Source of the DNA: Mantis religiosa
Lineage: Eukaryota; Arthropoda; Insecta; Mantodea; Mantidae
Reading direction: 5' to 3'
NCBI GenBank assembly: GCA_030765055.1
Contig: CM060952.1
Span: 84,149,130-84,213,129 of the forward strand
Length of the DNA: 64,000 nt
Shown: piece after piece, positions 11,483-22,892 of the stretch
Numbering within the stretch: the stretch's first letter is position 1
Layout of the letters: the number at the start of each line of letters is the position of its first letter
Position numbers and translations under genes: made by a program
Notes under the pieces: model-generated
What the model saw: the letters and a program-made list of their open reading frames with translations, nothing else
What the model was told of the DNA's origin: nothing
Databases searched by the model: none

Positions 11483-12947
11483 CTGCGTCTAGGTATGTAG
11501 TAGGTGTTAAATAGAATAAAATCACCAGGTCATTGAAATGGTACATTTCATCGATTTATTTCTGGTGAAACACATTGCGATGTGAAGAACGTAGCGCATT
11601 TGGCAAAGTATTTGTGTGAAAGAATACAGTTTAATATTCCCAAGGTCTCATATTGCTATGTAAATATAAGCAACCATAATTAACAACACATATCATCTGA
11701 CGTGAAGCTGCGACGTTGATGGATTGGTCTCTATTATTTACACCGTCTATTTTGTATCCACCACACGTGTTGCTATCACGGGTACCAACTTCGTTCGTAA
11801 CCCTAAGCAAGAAGAGGATTTCCCACGCTGATGAAATTCGACTTATTCTAGGTTAAAAGGGAACTTATATTTTAAGATGAATAACTAGTCGTGTAAATAA
11901 AAAATTCAGTTATTAATTAACCATGCGATGCAAATATTTTTTCTGAAAACAACCCCATCTGAAGTTAAATTTAACATGGATAATGTTTCGTTATTGCTTC
12001 CTCCTCTCTGAAAGTACACAAAGGAAACACTGACCTACACTCAGAATTTCCATATTCACATTTTGGCGGAAAAGCATATTTTTAGACTTCCTGAACACCT
12101 CCAAAAATAATATAATAAAATAAAATTAATAAAATAAAACAAATAAATAAGAAGTAAATGAATAATAACATAAAATATTCTGTATGTAAGGTCATCTTTC
12201 GACGATAAGACACGGACGTTTTTAGAAACCACCCTATCTCACATTCCATTTTACATGTTACGGTTTTCCAAAACTTTAATTTTCGCAAAAGGAATACTTA
12301 ACGATTTTGATTAAAATATTGTTATAACAAATGTATATCTTGAAATTTCTGGAATTTATTCTGTATAATTTGCTTAATTTGCAGGCTTCAAAAACATTGT
12401 GCACCAAAACGTAGAATTTGTAAAGTCACCGAATTCACTCTGAATCACTTTTTGACATCTGTTCTTCCCGGGACATTCGTTCAAATTCACAAAACGTTGT
12501 CTTTTTTAATAATGCTGTATCTATACAGGTGATTCTGAAAATTTAATTAAAGAAACATGGTATTGCAAGGCCAGCGACCCACATTTGAACATCTAAATAT
12601 TGACTCCATTTCCTCAATTCCCCTTGTATCTACAGCGAAATGCGCATTGAAAAGATAGACGTGAAATACATAGAGAAACAAGCTTATGTAAGAATAATGA
12701 CTAGAAGTTATATAAAATAAACGCTAGCAGGAAGAAAATGTCATACTTATACATCACATTAGATACATGTTTTGTACGCTTGGAACATTCGGTTTTCAAA
12801 ACAAGTTGGCTCACACGTTCTCAAAATGTGTTTCTATTTTCAACTGTTTGAAGATTTGATTTATTGTTCTCAGGTACTCAGCGAATTTTTACATAATTTC
12901 AATAAATTTTGCTTCTAAAATGAATGAAGTACTGCATCGCATTTGAT
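11483..12947. other. AT-rich sequence, nothing assigned
   Basis: A 68-codon minus frame at 12082-12288 is AT-driven. Short stretches resemble the dispersed repeat R near 12300-12400, too weakly to annotate. Confidence 0.4.
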
Positions 12948-13375
12948 ATGTTGACTGTGGCTTTTAGCGAATCAACTACGAATAAGAAAAGAGTATATGA
13001 GTGGTAGAAACGTTTCAAATAGGGTAGAAAAGAGGACGGCCGCACTGGACGCCCTCGCACATCAATTGCTAACGACAATGTCGAAGAAGTAAAGAAAATG
13101 GTTTTGGAAAGTCACTGAATCATGAGAAAGGTTGACCAAAATTATGGCAAAACCAATGGTGGAAATTGTTTCACGATTATTTCCCATTCAATTAAACTTA
13201 ATAAAAAAGTGCCTTTGTTATATACCTTTATAGTATAATAAATAAATACCTTTCTATCAGGTCGAAACTGATTATTCATAAAATCAAAGAAAAAAATAAA
13301 GAAAAAACAGGACATAATAATATAATAAATAATTAGAAACTAAAGGATTTATATGTTCTTTACAAAATAATTTAA

Positions 13376-13458
13376 TGGGACGATGAATGGAATGGGTGAA
13401 GTGACGCTCAAATGAGCCCAGGTTCTATAGAGCTTAGAGTTACCCGATCTACTCCCGA
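13376..13458 (-). repeat. SINE-A 3' fragment
   Basis: gggacgatgaatggaatggg, gctcaaatgagcccaggttc and gcttagagttacccga: the reversed 3' half of SINE-A, lying inside the mariner remnant. Confidence 0.75.
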
Positions 13459-13569
13459 TTGAAGAGAACCATGAAAGGATGTCGTTTTACCAAAATTCAT
13501 GAGATAATACAGAATCGCTGAACACCATAACGAAAAGTGAGCTCCAGAAGTGCTTACAAGATTGGAAAA

Positions 13570-13820
13570 ACGTGCTAGGGGTCCCGGGTTCGATTCCCGG
13601 CGGTTGGGGTGGGGATTTTTCTCCGACCAAGATAATTCCCCATCTTCCCCAGAGTCTGGAAGTATGAATGAGAATGTGAATGTGTGCGTGACCTAATGAT
13701 TAAAAACCAAAGATGACGAGTTAACACCTTCAGTATGTTCCAAAGGAGAACGGCCGCCGATATGACCATAGCAGTTAAAGGCGGGGTACAAATGGAACAA
13801 GAAAAAAAAAAAAAAAAAAA
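13570..13820 (+). repeat. SINE-B (tRNA-derived), 5'-truncated, with poly(A) and target-site duplication
   Basis: It starts inside the tRNA-like head (gtcccgggttcgattcccgg, B box), has the body tctggaagtatgaatgagaa...gttaacaccttcagtatgtt...gcagttaaaggcggggtaca, and ends in about 20 A. The 12-bp sequence aagattggaaaa occurs on both sides (13558-13569 and 13819-13830), a target-site duplication. A second copy lies reversed at 25049-25326. Confidence 0.88.
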
Positions 13821-14027
13821 GATTGGAAAAGGCACTGGCACATATGAATTATATCTGAGGAGAATTACTTTGAAGTTGATGAATTAGTGCCCGGATTTGT
13901 AAGCACAATCAAATGGTGAAATAAGCAAGCATGTAGGCAAGAAAAATAAAACAAATATGCAACAAAAATAAGCCAAAAAATGATCATAAAATATTGATTC
14001 GTAAAATTCTTATCTTACGTAAGCTTG

Positions 14028-14720
14028 TTACAGTACACGTGGAAGTTCATGTGTGAAGCTCCTACTTTTGTCAGTGAAGCATTTTTTATACCGAGCAAAG
14101 AATTTCTCGACGACGCATGACGTTACTGAAACATGAAAAACACTACAAATCTTCTTCAGTGAATTCTTCGATACACGTTTCTTTCCAGAAAGCTTTTTAG
14201 AAATTTTACACAGTGATTTGTAAGCAAGGTTTTTCGTTAATACCTTACTGAGTTTCTCAATGTCAGTTTTAACAATACCACGAGTCCCTGAAGACAGCGA
14301 TACCGAAATTTCATCTATCAAAGAAAGTGAAGGTTTCGAGGTATTTTTGGAGCTTCCAACTGTGTTATAATGGCAGGTATTTTGAAGAAACGGTCATGGA
14401 TGTACTCTGTCTTATCTTTGATGCCAAAACTAGCAAAATATTGTTGTGCAGTGGCAATGCTGATTGTGTCTTCAGCATCTAAGGAGTTGACCACTTTTTA
14501 CGTCATTGAAATGTTCTGCGTAGTACGACACAGACTTTGACTAGAACCCCATCGAGTTAAAACTGGCTGAGGAGGTAAAGACAAATTTGGAAGGACTTCA
14601 TGAAAGTTTTGAACTCTAATCGGCAATTTAACAAATACTTTCTTTACTCTAGAGGCAAGAAACATCCACGTCTTTACATTGGCTTCTAAATGTTTCAGCG
14701 AGGCGATGTAAATCATCTGA
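14028..14720 (-). pseudogene. hAT-like transposase remnant, C-terminal half
   Basis: Minus-strand frames give, in order, LPPQPVLTRWGS (near 14550), SLDAEDTISIATAQQYFA (near 14440) and TSCVVEKFFARYKKCF (near 14100). The last is the hAT C-terminal dimerisation motif (T-S-x-x-x-E-x-F-S-x-Y/R), and 'PPxPVLTRWGxW' is typical of insect hAT-like proteins. There is a stop after the first block and a frame change near 14330, so it is dead. No terminal repeats were identified. The mariner at 14793 starts only about 70 bp to the right. Confidence 0.6.
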
Positions 14721-14825
14721 ATGATAAAACGATGGGTAGGAGTGAAAATTTATTTTTAAATTTACATGACTTGGATAAAATAAGCTATTTTATTTACGAG
14801 GATTGCTCAACAAAGAAATGTCTTT

Positions 14826-15074
14826 TCTTCTTCTTCTTCTTCTTCTTCTTCTTCTTCTTCTTCTTCTTCTTCTTCTTCTTCTTCTTCTTCTTCTTCTTCT
14901 TCTTCTTCTTCTTCTTCTTCTTCTTCTTCTTCTTCTTCTTCTTCTTCTTCTTCTTCTTCTTCTTCTTCTTCTTCTTCTTCTTCTTCTTCTTCTTCTTCTT
15001 CTTCTTCTTCTTCTTCTTCTTCTTCTTCTTCTTCTTCTTCTTCTTCTTCTTCTTCTTCTTCTTCTTCTTCTTCT
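14826..15074. repeat. (CTT)n array, about 249 bp, inside the mariner
   Basis: A pure CTT/AAG triplet array of about 83 units. Frames giving poly-Phe, poly-Leu or poly-Arg are artefacts. The sister mariner copy has only ttttttgaaaatg here. Confidence 0.97.
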
Positions 15075-15079
15075 TTTTG

Positions 15080-16187
15080 ACATCGTACCTTTACTCATCC
15101 TCATAATTTTGATGACCCTTCTCAAAATGGTCTCCCCTGAATGCGATGCACTTGTCCCAGTATTTCTGCCAGTCTTCAAAGACATGCTGGAAACCATTTT
15201 TTGAGAGATCCTTCAAAATCGCCTCCACAACCTTCACCACTGCTTCTGAAGATGGATGACTCCCACGAAAGCGCTTCTTCAAGGTAGGCGATAGAAAAAA
15301 GTCACATGAGGCTAAATCCGGACTATAGGGAGGTCGAGGGATGCATTATACGTTGAGTTTTGCAAGATATTCAGCAACAACATTGGCAAAATGCGGCCGC
15401 GCATTATCGTGGCGCAGCATCCAACCTGCTTCACGGAAATATGGACTTGCAATGTTTTCAGGACATCCCCGTAGTGTTGTCCAGTTACTGATGTGTGTGC
15501 AGGTACAACATGCTGATAAACCATTCCATGAATATCACAGAATGAGATGACCATAACTTTCCCAGCAGAAGCAACCACTTTTTTTTGGGGGGGGGATTGG
15601 TGATGAAGGAGATTTCCACACTCAAAATTTGCTCTCAGGTTCAAAATGATGTAGCCAAGTTTCATCAGCAGTGATTACGTTTGAAAGAAACTCCGGATCT
15701 TCCTCTAACATCAACTTTAACTGCATGCAGACCTGCATGCGAATGCCCTTTTTTCGGGAATCAACAGTCTTGGAACCCATCGCGCACAAACACGTCTCAT
15801 GTGTTATGTTTCTGTCACCAGTGTGTGGGTGGCACCCAATGAAATGTTCAGTATTTCAGAAAGTGATCGTAAGGTAATTCGTCGATCCTTTCTCACAATG
15901 GCAGCAGCAGTGTTGATGTTTTCTTCCGTAAGCGCGGTAACTGGAGCACCGGGTCCACCTTCCTTTGAAATTGGTTGTCTCCCCTCTTTAAACATCTTAA
16001 ACCACCTTCGAGCTGTGCTGTTGGGTAGAACAGAGCCTCCATAGGTCTCCTGTAACAATGTATAGGCCTCAAGTAAAGATTTGTTGAGATGAAAGCAGAA
16101 TTTCAAAACCGCACATTGTTCCTCGCATGTTACCTCCATTGCAGCGGTAGGCGATACTGAACATGTTTGAACTTGCTTAGTTCTCAC
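15080..16187 (-). pseudogene. Mariner transposase, family 1 copy 1, frameshifted
   Basis: Three minus-strand frames together cover the length of a mariner transposase. 16187-15804 is the N-terminal DNA-binding region (AMEVTCEEQCAVLKFCF; NSTARRWFKMFKEGRQP). 15665-15312 covers the catalytic middle (VMVISFCDIHGMVYQHVVPA), followed by a shifted equivalent of the HHDNARPH box. 15282-15091 is the C-terminus (KDLSKNGFQHVFEDWQKYWD, CIAFRGDHFEK). The frames are joined only by frameshifts, so no active enzyme is made. Compared with copy 2 at 58.8 kb it retains the N-terminal third. Confidence 0.85.
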
Positions 16188-16335
16188 AGAAGGGAACCAG
16201 GAGTACTAGCAATAAAACTACTACGGCGTGTTTGTTTCACATTAAGCTAACAGAATATAATCAGATTGAAGTTTAGTTCGAAATATTATGACCGTAAAAA
16301 ATTATGATCATTCTTTGTTGAACAGGCCTTGTAAA

Positions 16336-16947
16336 AGCGTAAAATAAGTGAGTAAACGCCGTATTTCAGCAAAAAAGCATTTATAAGCATTTCACTTAGA
16401 AATAAGAGCTCTGTTAATGATTCTTTAAAACATTCTCACTATTTTTATCAGCTCTCGGGTACATAACAGTGGGAAGTGTTACATCGTGCTACATATGTTT
16501 GTTTTGCGTTATAAATTTCTTTCATGCATCATAAGTTTTCATTTGCTCGCGGTTTTGCTGCGGGCCATTACCAAAATTAGCAGATTTGACACTGAATCAA
16601 TAGAATCATTTGCAACGACATTTGTAAATGAAAATTGGTAGCCTGACCATTGCATAAAGAGTTGATTGTAATTAATTATGCTTGTTTGTCAGATAAATCA
16701 AATGTTGTTGCTTTGGGTTTGCTTGTCGAGGTTGTTCGTGTCCGGGTCTCGCGGATGATCCAAAAGTGCTGTAATTAAGGACTGGTAATACCGAAATACC
16801 GTTACTGAAATTTACTGAGAGGTGTTTTATGGTAGTTACATAACAGATTAATGTTTTATGTGGAGTCGGTTGTGTTATAGCCTCAGATTAAACGTAATCT
16901 TGTTTGCTTTTGGTCAACAAACAAAGGAAAACCCTTAAGCTAGGGAA
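16336..16947. other. Nothing recognised
   Basis: AT-rich flank of the mariner element; no frame or repeat could be assigned. Confidence 0.4.
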
Positions 16948-17127
16948 CAAAAGTATCTCGGTCAAATGTACTTATTTGGATAAGGTTCTTTTCTGAGGTT
17001 TTCCCTTATCCTGAAAGATGAATGTCAGGCAACTCTAAGCTTTATGAAACCTGGGCTCATTTGAACATTATCTCATTCAACGTTTGATATGACTTTAGCA
17101 GTTAAAGGACGCCAGTTAAATCCTAAC
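16948..17127 (+). repeat. SINE-A, 5'-truncated
   Basis: tatctcggtcaaatgtactt, ggataaggttcttttctgag, cccttatcctgaaagatgaa and 3' cgtttgatatgactttagca. Confidence 0.8.
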
Positions 17128-17309
17128 ACTCACTTGACCTTCTCTACTCAAACTGTTATTACAATATTTATTCTTTTATCGTTTTTATGTTTTCGAGATA
17201 AAACACTTGCCTCTGTTTGAGAAAAGTATAACTATTGGAAAATTCAAATTAATAACAAAAAATATGTCGGAAATATTTGGTACAGTTCAGTGCATTGACG
17301 AGTTCTATA

Positions 17310-17500
17310 TTTTTTGTGCAGTAAAATGTTACCTATCTCATATGGTTTAAAGTCATGTAAAAGTCATTCGGAATTGAGAAAATTTGTTCACTGACAATTC
17401 CCAGAAATTAATATATGTATATATAAAAGGATATCTCATACATGTTTTAATTAAAATTTGAATAATTGTTTTCAAGAAAATCAGCATCTTGAAACAATTT
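17310..17500 (+). repeat. AT-rich dispersed repeat R
   Basis: tttttgtgcagtaaaatgtt, ctcatatggtttaaagtcat and gtaaaagtcattcggaattg match the family landmarks. Confidence 0.55.
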
Positions 17501-17523
17501 TCCACATAAGGTGCAGTTTGGGG

Positions 17524-17715
17524 TGCGCGTCTCTGTAGTGCTGTTTGCCTCACGTTCAAGAGGTCTCTCTCAGTGTGAGTTATCTGGATAAGATTTTTCC
17601 GGGGTTTTCCCTTATCCTGAAATGTTTAATAACTCTAAGCTCTATGAAACCTGGATTTATTTGAGTGTCATCTCATTCATCATCCAACATAACTTAACTT
17701 CGGATAATGTTAATT
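17524..17715 (+). repeat. SINE-A, diverged
   Basis: tgcgcgtctctgtagtgctg head, tttgcctcacgttcaagagg, ggggttttcccttatcctga and 3' cattcatcatccaacataac. Confidence 0.8.
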
Positions 17716-20709
17716 TATACAAAATAATAAAAGTGTTTGGGGTGGAATGATTTTTAGAAAATTTTCGTGTTGTATCTTGAAAGATGCCGAGTTAGTTTTG
17801 GCGTTTAACCCAATATCCATTTTCAAATGTCTTGCTCTTCACAGACACATACACACATGCACTTACACTTATATTTTTGCAAACATGTTCTTATATTCGG
17901 AATCCTAAAAGCATGCATCTCCCTTGAAACCTCAATATCATATTTTTATGTGCAACGTATTTCCCTTTTTTGCCAGAATTTCTCAGGTTCCAGTATAATA
18001 CCAGAATGCGGTTCGTATGGAAGCATGTGTTTGAATAACCCAGTGAAACACGACTGTCATTTTTCTTGGTTTAAGGTGACAGTGATTCTTGCTCAGCAAT
18101 ATTTGTTCCTCATTTCACCAGCCGCACGGTTTGCCAGCTTATCTCTTCTATTTCATTTCGTCTTCATTCCCCTGACATACGACAAAGTATATATTACCTT
18201 ATTCTTTGCGCTTCGCCTCAAGTTTCATTACTCTTTGTTTACAACCTAAACCTTATTTCCTTTGCACTGATGATAAACAAATGATGTAACGGATGTATCA
18301 CTGCTGGCGTTCATCGTTTGTCAACCGTGTTAACCCTCTTCGATCTGCTTTTGTTTTAAAGGGGATGATGTAGTGTAGGAGAAGGGAGGGCTGTTCGTAC
18401 TTCTTATTCAGCAATTGGTTCCTGATTTTTGTTTATGAACGAAGATTTTGCCGTCTGTTGAAAATTTCTTAAAATCTGGTTTCTAAAACAGTGTACATTG
18501 GCCCACGTAGTACAAGCCAGTTATGGCTTTCTTTCGGGGGGGGGGGGGGGGGGGGGGGGAATAAATGTTAAGCTGTTTCAATTCATTGGTTTACTATGTA
18601 CATTATTTAAAATACAATTATAACTGTGAAATCCTGCATTTGTATTGCGACTTGTTATCTGTTTGCTCGGTCCGCGCCCTCTGCCGGCTTGTGTGTTTTC
18701 CTACATCTCACTTACCTTGGGAGTGGTTTTCGATAGATTTAAATTGAGGCGAGTGTAGCAAAATGGCCACTTTAAGGCCGCTTCTCTAAGCTTTCATTCC
18801 TTCGGTAAGTTATTGAGTGGTATTGTTTTTACATACCTCGAAACCTGTGGTCCTAGTACATTATAATACATTTAACGAATAAAATTCATTATTAACTATA
18901 GTAAAATCATAAAATATCCCTACTTATTTCCAAAATGTTTTAAATATAGTTATTCTTTCATCTAATTTATGTTAATCCAGACAGAAATTTATAAGAACTA
19001 AGCAACTATCCTAAAAGGTGCAACAGTAGAAGCTCTTAAGAACTGCTTGCTGGTAAGGGCATACAAATATGAATAACGACTTCTTTTTGAGACAAGTAGG
19101 TGAGCAATGGAAAATTCAAGGAAAATAAAAAGTATCTCGAAAATGGTTCACTCCAAAAATGTACTTGGCATCAACAAGATCTACACAGGATATTTTGAGG
19201 ACATTTCTGTGAAAGCTAAGATATACATTTCTTTGGTGAATACCTTACCATTAAAGGTATGGCATTTGAATTAAAATTGTTAGATTTTGAGAATTTAAAA
19301 GCTTTTCATTCATTTTGCATGTAAAATTAGTTTATTCAAAATCATTTTGGCTGTAGGCAGAAAAATCGAAAACGAATACGCGTTTCAGAGGATTTGAACT
19401 CCTGTACGGAATACAGATCATTAAGGCTTTTGTTACCTATCTTTTCGTGGACACTGCATAATGCAGTTTGTTTATAGCTGCCTAAAGGTAAAATTTCATT
19501 TCGTTAAAAAAGGAAAATACACTTATTTCCTTCCATAAATTCTGGTATTTTACTTTTTTCATCTCCTTTTTTGAAGCAACTCATAAGGCGCAAAGAAGTG
19601 AGTTGTTTTATGACATAATTCCGCCGAAAACACACAACAGAAAATCATCAAATTCCTACCTCTCTGCCCTTGAAAGATTCCAGGTGATGACGGGAGAAAT
19701 GACAAAGGAATGCTGAACACTAATTTAAGAACGGATCTATAAAAAACAGAGGAGCATCTGTGGATGGGCGGACGCGGCGAACATCCTTTGATTTTAAGAT
19801 ACGTAAACAAAGAAAGAAAAAAGTGAAGAGCATAAAAAACAACAGAATTAATTACCAGTTTTTTTACCTGTAGCCCCACTTTCAACTTTAGCGGAATATA
19901 TTCATAAGACGTGACTTGGCAGCGATATACAATGGAATACGGAATCAAGTCGACTTTTTTTGTATAAATCTCTGAAGAAGGTTCTAACAAAAGGCTATAT
20001 GCGCTTTTATTGCTTTATTCATGAAGAATTTACATGCTAATCAGATACGTACCTTAGACTCTGTGATCAGAATGAAGAAATCGTAAATTATAAATGTTGA
20101 AGTTCCCAGTCCCGGCTTTTTATCGAAAATGTTCGCTGAAAATTAAAATGCCTTCCTTTTAAATAGCATCATAAAATCCAAAATTACTCAATTTTCTTTC
20201 TCAGGTTTAGCAGCGTATACTCATTTTATATTCGTGTATTTTGAGAAGTTTTGAATTATGTAAATTGCGCTGGAGTTATAATTTTATAAACAAATTATAC
20301 GCAGACAGGTACATTAGTGCAATAAATAATTTGTATACTTCAGAATCAATGCATAATGTCCAAATCATAGGTTACAGCCATCACGCAGAGGTGTATTAGT
20401 GTATTAGGGTTTTAGTTAATGCAGTCGACCAGAAAGCCGTTACCTTAAAGGTCAGACTCTCGGAAAGTCCGAATCAGGTTCTGCCAAAGGACGTACACGG
20501 AATTTTAGAAAATTACACAAGCAATGACGTTCTCGTAATTTTAGCATTGCATGTAGTAATAATCGCATTTCAATACGAGGTAGCAGAGAATTGGCATCCC
20601 GCTCCTTGGTGTGTGTGTTTGTTTATTTGTATCCCTCTTCCGATGTGCTGAATTGACCGTTTCCGCTACTGGTTTGAATTGTTAAATTTCTGTACTTTTC
20701 TGAAGTCCT
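17716..20709. other. 3 kb without recognisable gene; one long G run
   Basis: Two frames of about 140 codons (17827-18249 + and 19559-19990 -) have no recognisable domain, AT-biased composition and no splice context, so I do not call them. A G24 homopolymer lies at 18536-18559. No SINE head was found. Confidence 0.4.
18536..18559 (+). repeat. Poly(G) tract, 24 bp
   Basis: Uninterrupted G run in AT-rich surroundings. It could be real or a sequencing or assembly artefact; homopolymer length is unreliable. Confidence 0.85.
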
Positions 20710-20985
20710 GTGCCGTGACGTAGTGTGCTAAGGCATCATGCTTTGGTTCCCTACCACAGAATGCAGCCCGGGATCCATTCCACCCCTGGGGGTGCCTATT
20801 TTAGGTACCGGGTATAGGACCGGTGCTCACTCAGCATCGTGAGGAAATTGAGGATCTTACGATAGTTAAGCAGCCCTGGTCAAGAAAGCCAACTTTCCTG
20901 CTGGGGGTGCCTTGCGTATGTAGGCGTGAGGCCGGCAGTCGGGTTGGCAGGCCCTGGCCCTCTATGGGCTGTCGCGCCATAAGTT
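20710..20985 (+). repeat. SINE-C (tRNA-like head), near full length
   Basis: gtgccgtgacgtagtgtgct...gcatcatgctttggttccct head, then ggtgcctattttaggtaccg, ctcactcagcatcgtgagga, ggtgccttgcgtatgtaggc and gtgaggccggcagtcgggtt. A reversed copy with all of these blocks is at 32194-32470. Confidence 0.75.
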
Positions 20986-21167
20986 ATTATACTTTTCTGA
21001 AACAGTCGATCTCGGTCATTAATTCAAGGTCGCTGGTTCAAACCAGGGCCAATGCTGAAGTTTTTAAGTGTGCTATCAAATATATTTATTTATATTTATC
21101 AAATACTGATCATTACTCGGTTTTCTCCTATTTGCTGGTTGTACAGTGGAAACTGAATTTGCCCCCC

Positions 21168-21376
21168 TCTTTAGCGTGGCGGCATCTGTGTGCCTCATGT
21201 TTAAGAGGTCCCGATTTCGAATCTCATTCAGGGTAAGTTATCCGGATAAGATCGTATTTTCCGGGCTTTCTCTCATGTTGAAAGATGAATGGTAACTCTA
21301 AGCTCTATGAACCCTGGACTCATTTGAACATCATTTCGGTCATCATGCGATATAGCTTGAACACAGATGATGTTAA
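21168..21376 (+). repeat. SINE-A, diverged
   Basis: gcgtggcggcatctgtgtgc head, cccgatttcgaatctcattc B-box region, gctctatgaaccctggactc and 3' end tgcgatatagcttgaacaca. Confidence 0.78.
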
Positions 21377-22690
21377 ATTATAACAAAGTACAGAACAGCA
21401 TTCTAAAGCAATTACATAGCGACCAACCCTTAAAAGATTTGACTGTCTCTTTAGTCTATTGTGTTTTCATATAGTCATATTTATATGTTTGTCTTAAGTA
21501 ACACGATCTAGACAAAGGAATGAAGTTTTGGAACAGCAGATTGTTAAACAGTGGGCTTATTTTCTTTTGACACTAGACATTATTTATTATTTATCCAAAA
21601 TAAAAACGGACTACCTGAAAGTGTTCTTTTACTATGTTTATACTTATATATGGTAGCTTTCGGAGTAAAACTTTTTACAAAGAGCAGGTTTGTTCAGATA
21701 TTCCAAACTACTTCTTGAGGAAGAGAATACACCGATATTGTCGTTTTTAATTTCGTTCGAACCCTGCACGGGCTGCAATTTGAGCTCGTTTGTGCTAAGA
21801 TGATGATGATGTGCTCTGGAATGAGGTCGGAACACCCTAGCCCAGAATGGTTCGTGTTAACAAAAATTTCCCTCTTGTGCATGTGGGACAGAAGACCAGC
21901 TGCGTCTAGAGGGGGTGGGGCTAGTGCGCCTCATTATAGGGAACAGTTTGAGCCAAACCACCGGGTGGATCACTCCCTTATGTTTCACAAGGTCGTACAA
22001 ACCTTAGTGGAAAGAAGACTTCTGGGGTAAGACATTCACAAAAACCTTCAACAACTTTGCTATAATGTTAATAACAAATATGGAACTGTCAAAGTGCTCT
22101 TACAATATTTTACTTTCTCCACCGAATAGCAATAATGGGTAGAGGAGATACTGTACTCCACCGAAAAATTCTGTATTGATGAAAAAAGAAGAGTTTACTG
22201 TGCATGAGAATCGTTACAGCACTGAAGGACCACGCTCAGGTTAAACTATTTAACAGTCGTCATCAAATTACATTAAATAATTTTGTGCATTAACGAAATT
22301 GTAATTCCCAAGATCAAGTAAGTGCGACCGGTGTGTCAGAAATAATTCCTTGTTCCATGACCTTCTTTATTCTTGCACAAATAATTCTTACAAACACTTA
22401 TTGCTCTATCTGCTTCATGTGAAGATAATAGTTATTTATTGTACTTGCGAAGTAAGTTGATGATTATTAACGAGTGAAAGAATTTAACGCTTGAGGCTTT
22501 AGCGCCGAGGGCTTAAATTTCAAGAGCGTGATAAACATCAAACCTCGTTAGCCCCATACGTAAATTTATCCGTTACCTAATAAACAACAGACTTGATTTA
22601 TGAGTTATAAAATTATTACAATTTGTCTAGCAAAATATTTAGAATCGATGCTTTGACTAGGTGTAGGATGATTTTTGTTGTTGTTGTAAT
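21377..22690. other. No gene assigned; GC-richer block at 21790-22030
   Basis: The block holds a 76-codon + frame (21800-22030, MMMMCSGMRSEH...) without recognisable similarity. Near 21418 there is a direct match (cgaccaacccttaaaagatt) to the dispersed motif also seen at 26225 and 45510. Confidence 0.4.
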
Positions 22691-22892
22691 TTACGTCCTC
22701 CAACTTTGTCATATCGGACGGTGAATGGAAATGGGTGAAGTGATGCTCAAATGAGTCCGGGGTCCATGGAGCTTAGAGTTACCCGACATTAGTCCATCAG
22801 AATAAGGGAAAACCCCGTAAAAAGCCTTATCCAGGTAGATCACCCTAACCGAGATTCGAATTCGGGACCTCTTGTACGTGAGGTGTCAGATG
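22691..22892 (-). repeat. SINE-A
   Basis: tttacgtcctccaactttgt, catatcggacggtgaatgga, gagtccggggtccatggagc and gagattcgaattcgggacct: a well-kept reversed copy lacking the first bases of the head. Confidence 0.85.

Larger units (their letters stand above)
12948..13875 (+). pseudogene. Mariner transposase remnant, family 2 copy 1, internally deleted and interrupted by two SINEs
   Basis: The N-terminal part reads NKKRVYEW, stop, KRF and then GRTGRPRTSIANDNVEEVKK (13025-13100), the mariner helix-turn-helix region. It jumps directly to an equivalent of WQNxxWKLxHD (about 13140-13170), skipping the first catalytic aspartate region. The C-terminal part resumes near 13460 (KRTMKG), continues TITKSELQKCLQDWK up to 13569, and after a SINE resumes at 13831 to give the usual mariner W-K-x-W-x-x-C-I-type ending. 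Stops are frequent. A second copy with the same deletion lies at 46035-46599 on the minus strand. Confidence 0.7.
14793..16335 (-). mobile_element. Mariner element, family 1 copy 1, near full length
   Basis: The left end reads tttacgaggattgctcaaca and the right end, in reverse, tttacaaggcctgttcaaca, both followed by aaagaa(a)tg: imperfect terminal inverted repeats of about 28 bp. A TA precedes the left end, as expected of mariner. The transposase lies on the minus strand (separate entry). A 250-bp CTT array is located between the left inverted repeat and the transposase stop region, accounting for the extra length over the usual 1.3 kb. Confidence 0.85.

Noticed and set aside
10930..11493. 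First non-coding exon of unc-5 with its own TATA promoter
   Set aside because: Copia-type termini explain the TATA box and poly(A) signal better; kept only as an alternative in the findings.
14690..15204. Long frames encoding poly-Phe, poly-Leu and poly-Arg
   Set aside because: They are translations of the CTT array inside a mariner element.
17827..18249. 140-codon plus-strand frame as a host gene
   Set aside because: Hydrophobic, AT-biased, no recognisable domain, no splice context and no supporting neighbour.
19559..19990. 143-codon minus-strand frame as a host gene
   Set aside because: No recognisable domain or conserved motif; length alone is not convincing in 64 kb of six-frame sequence.
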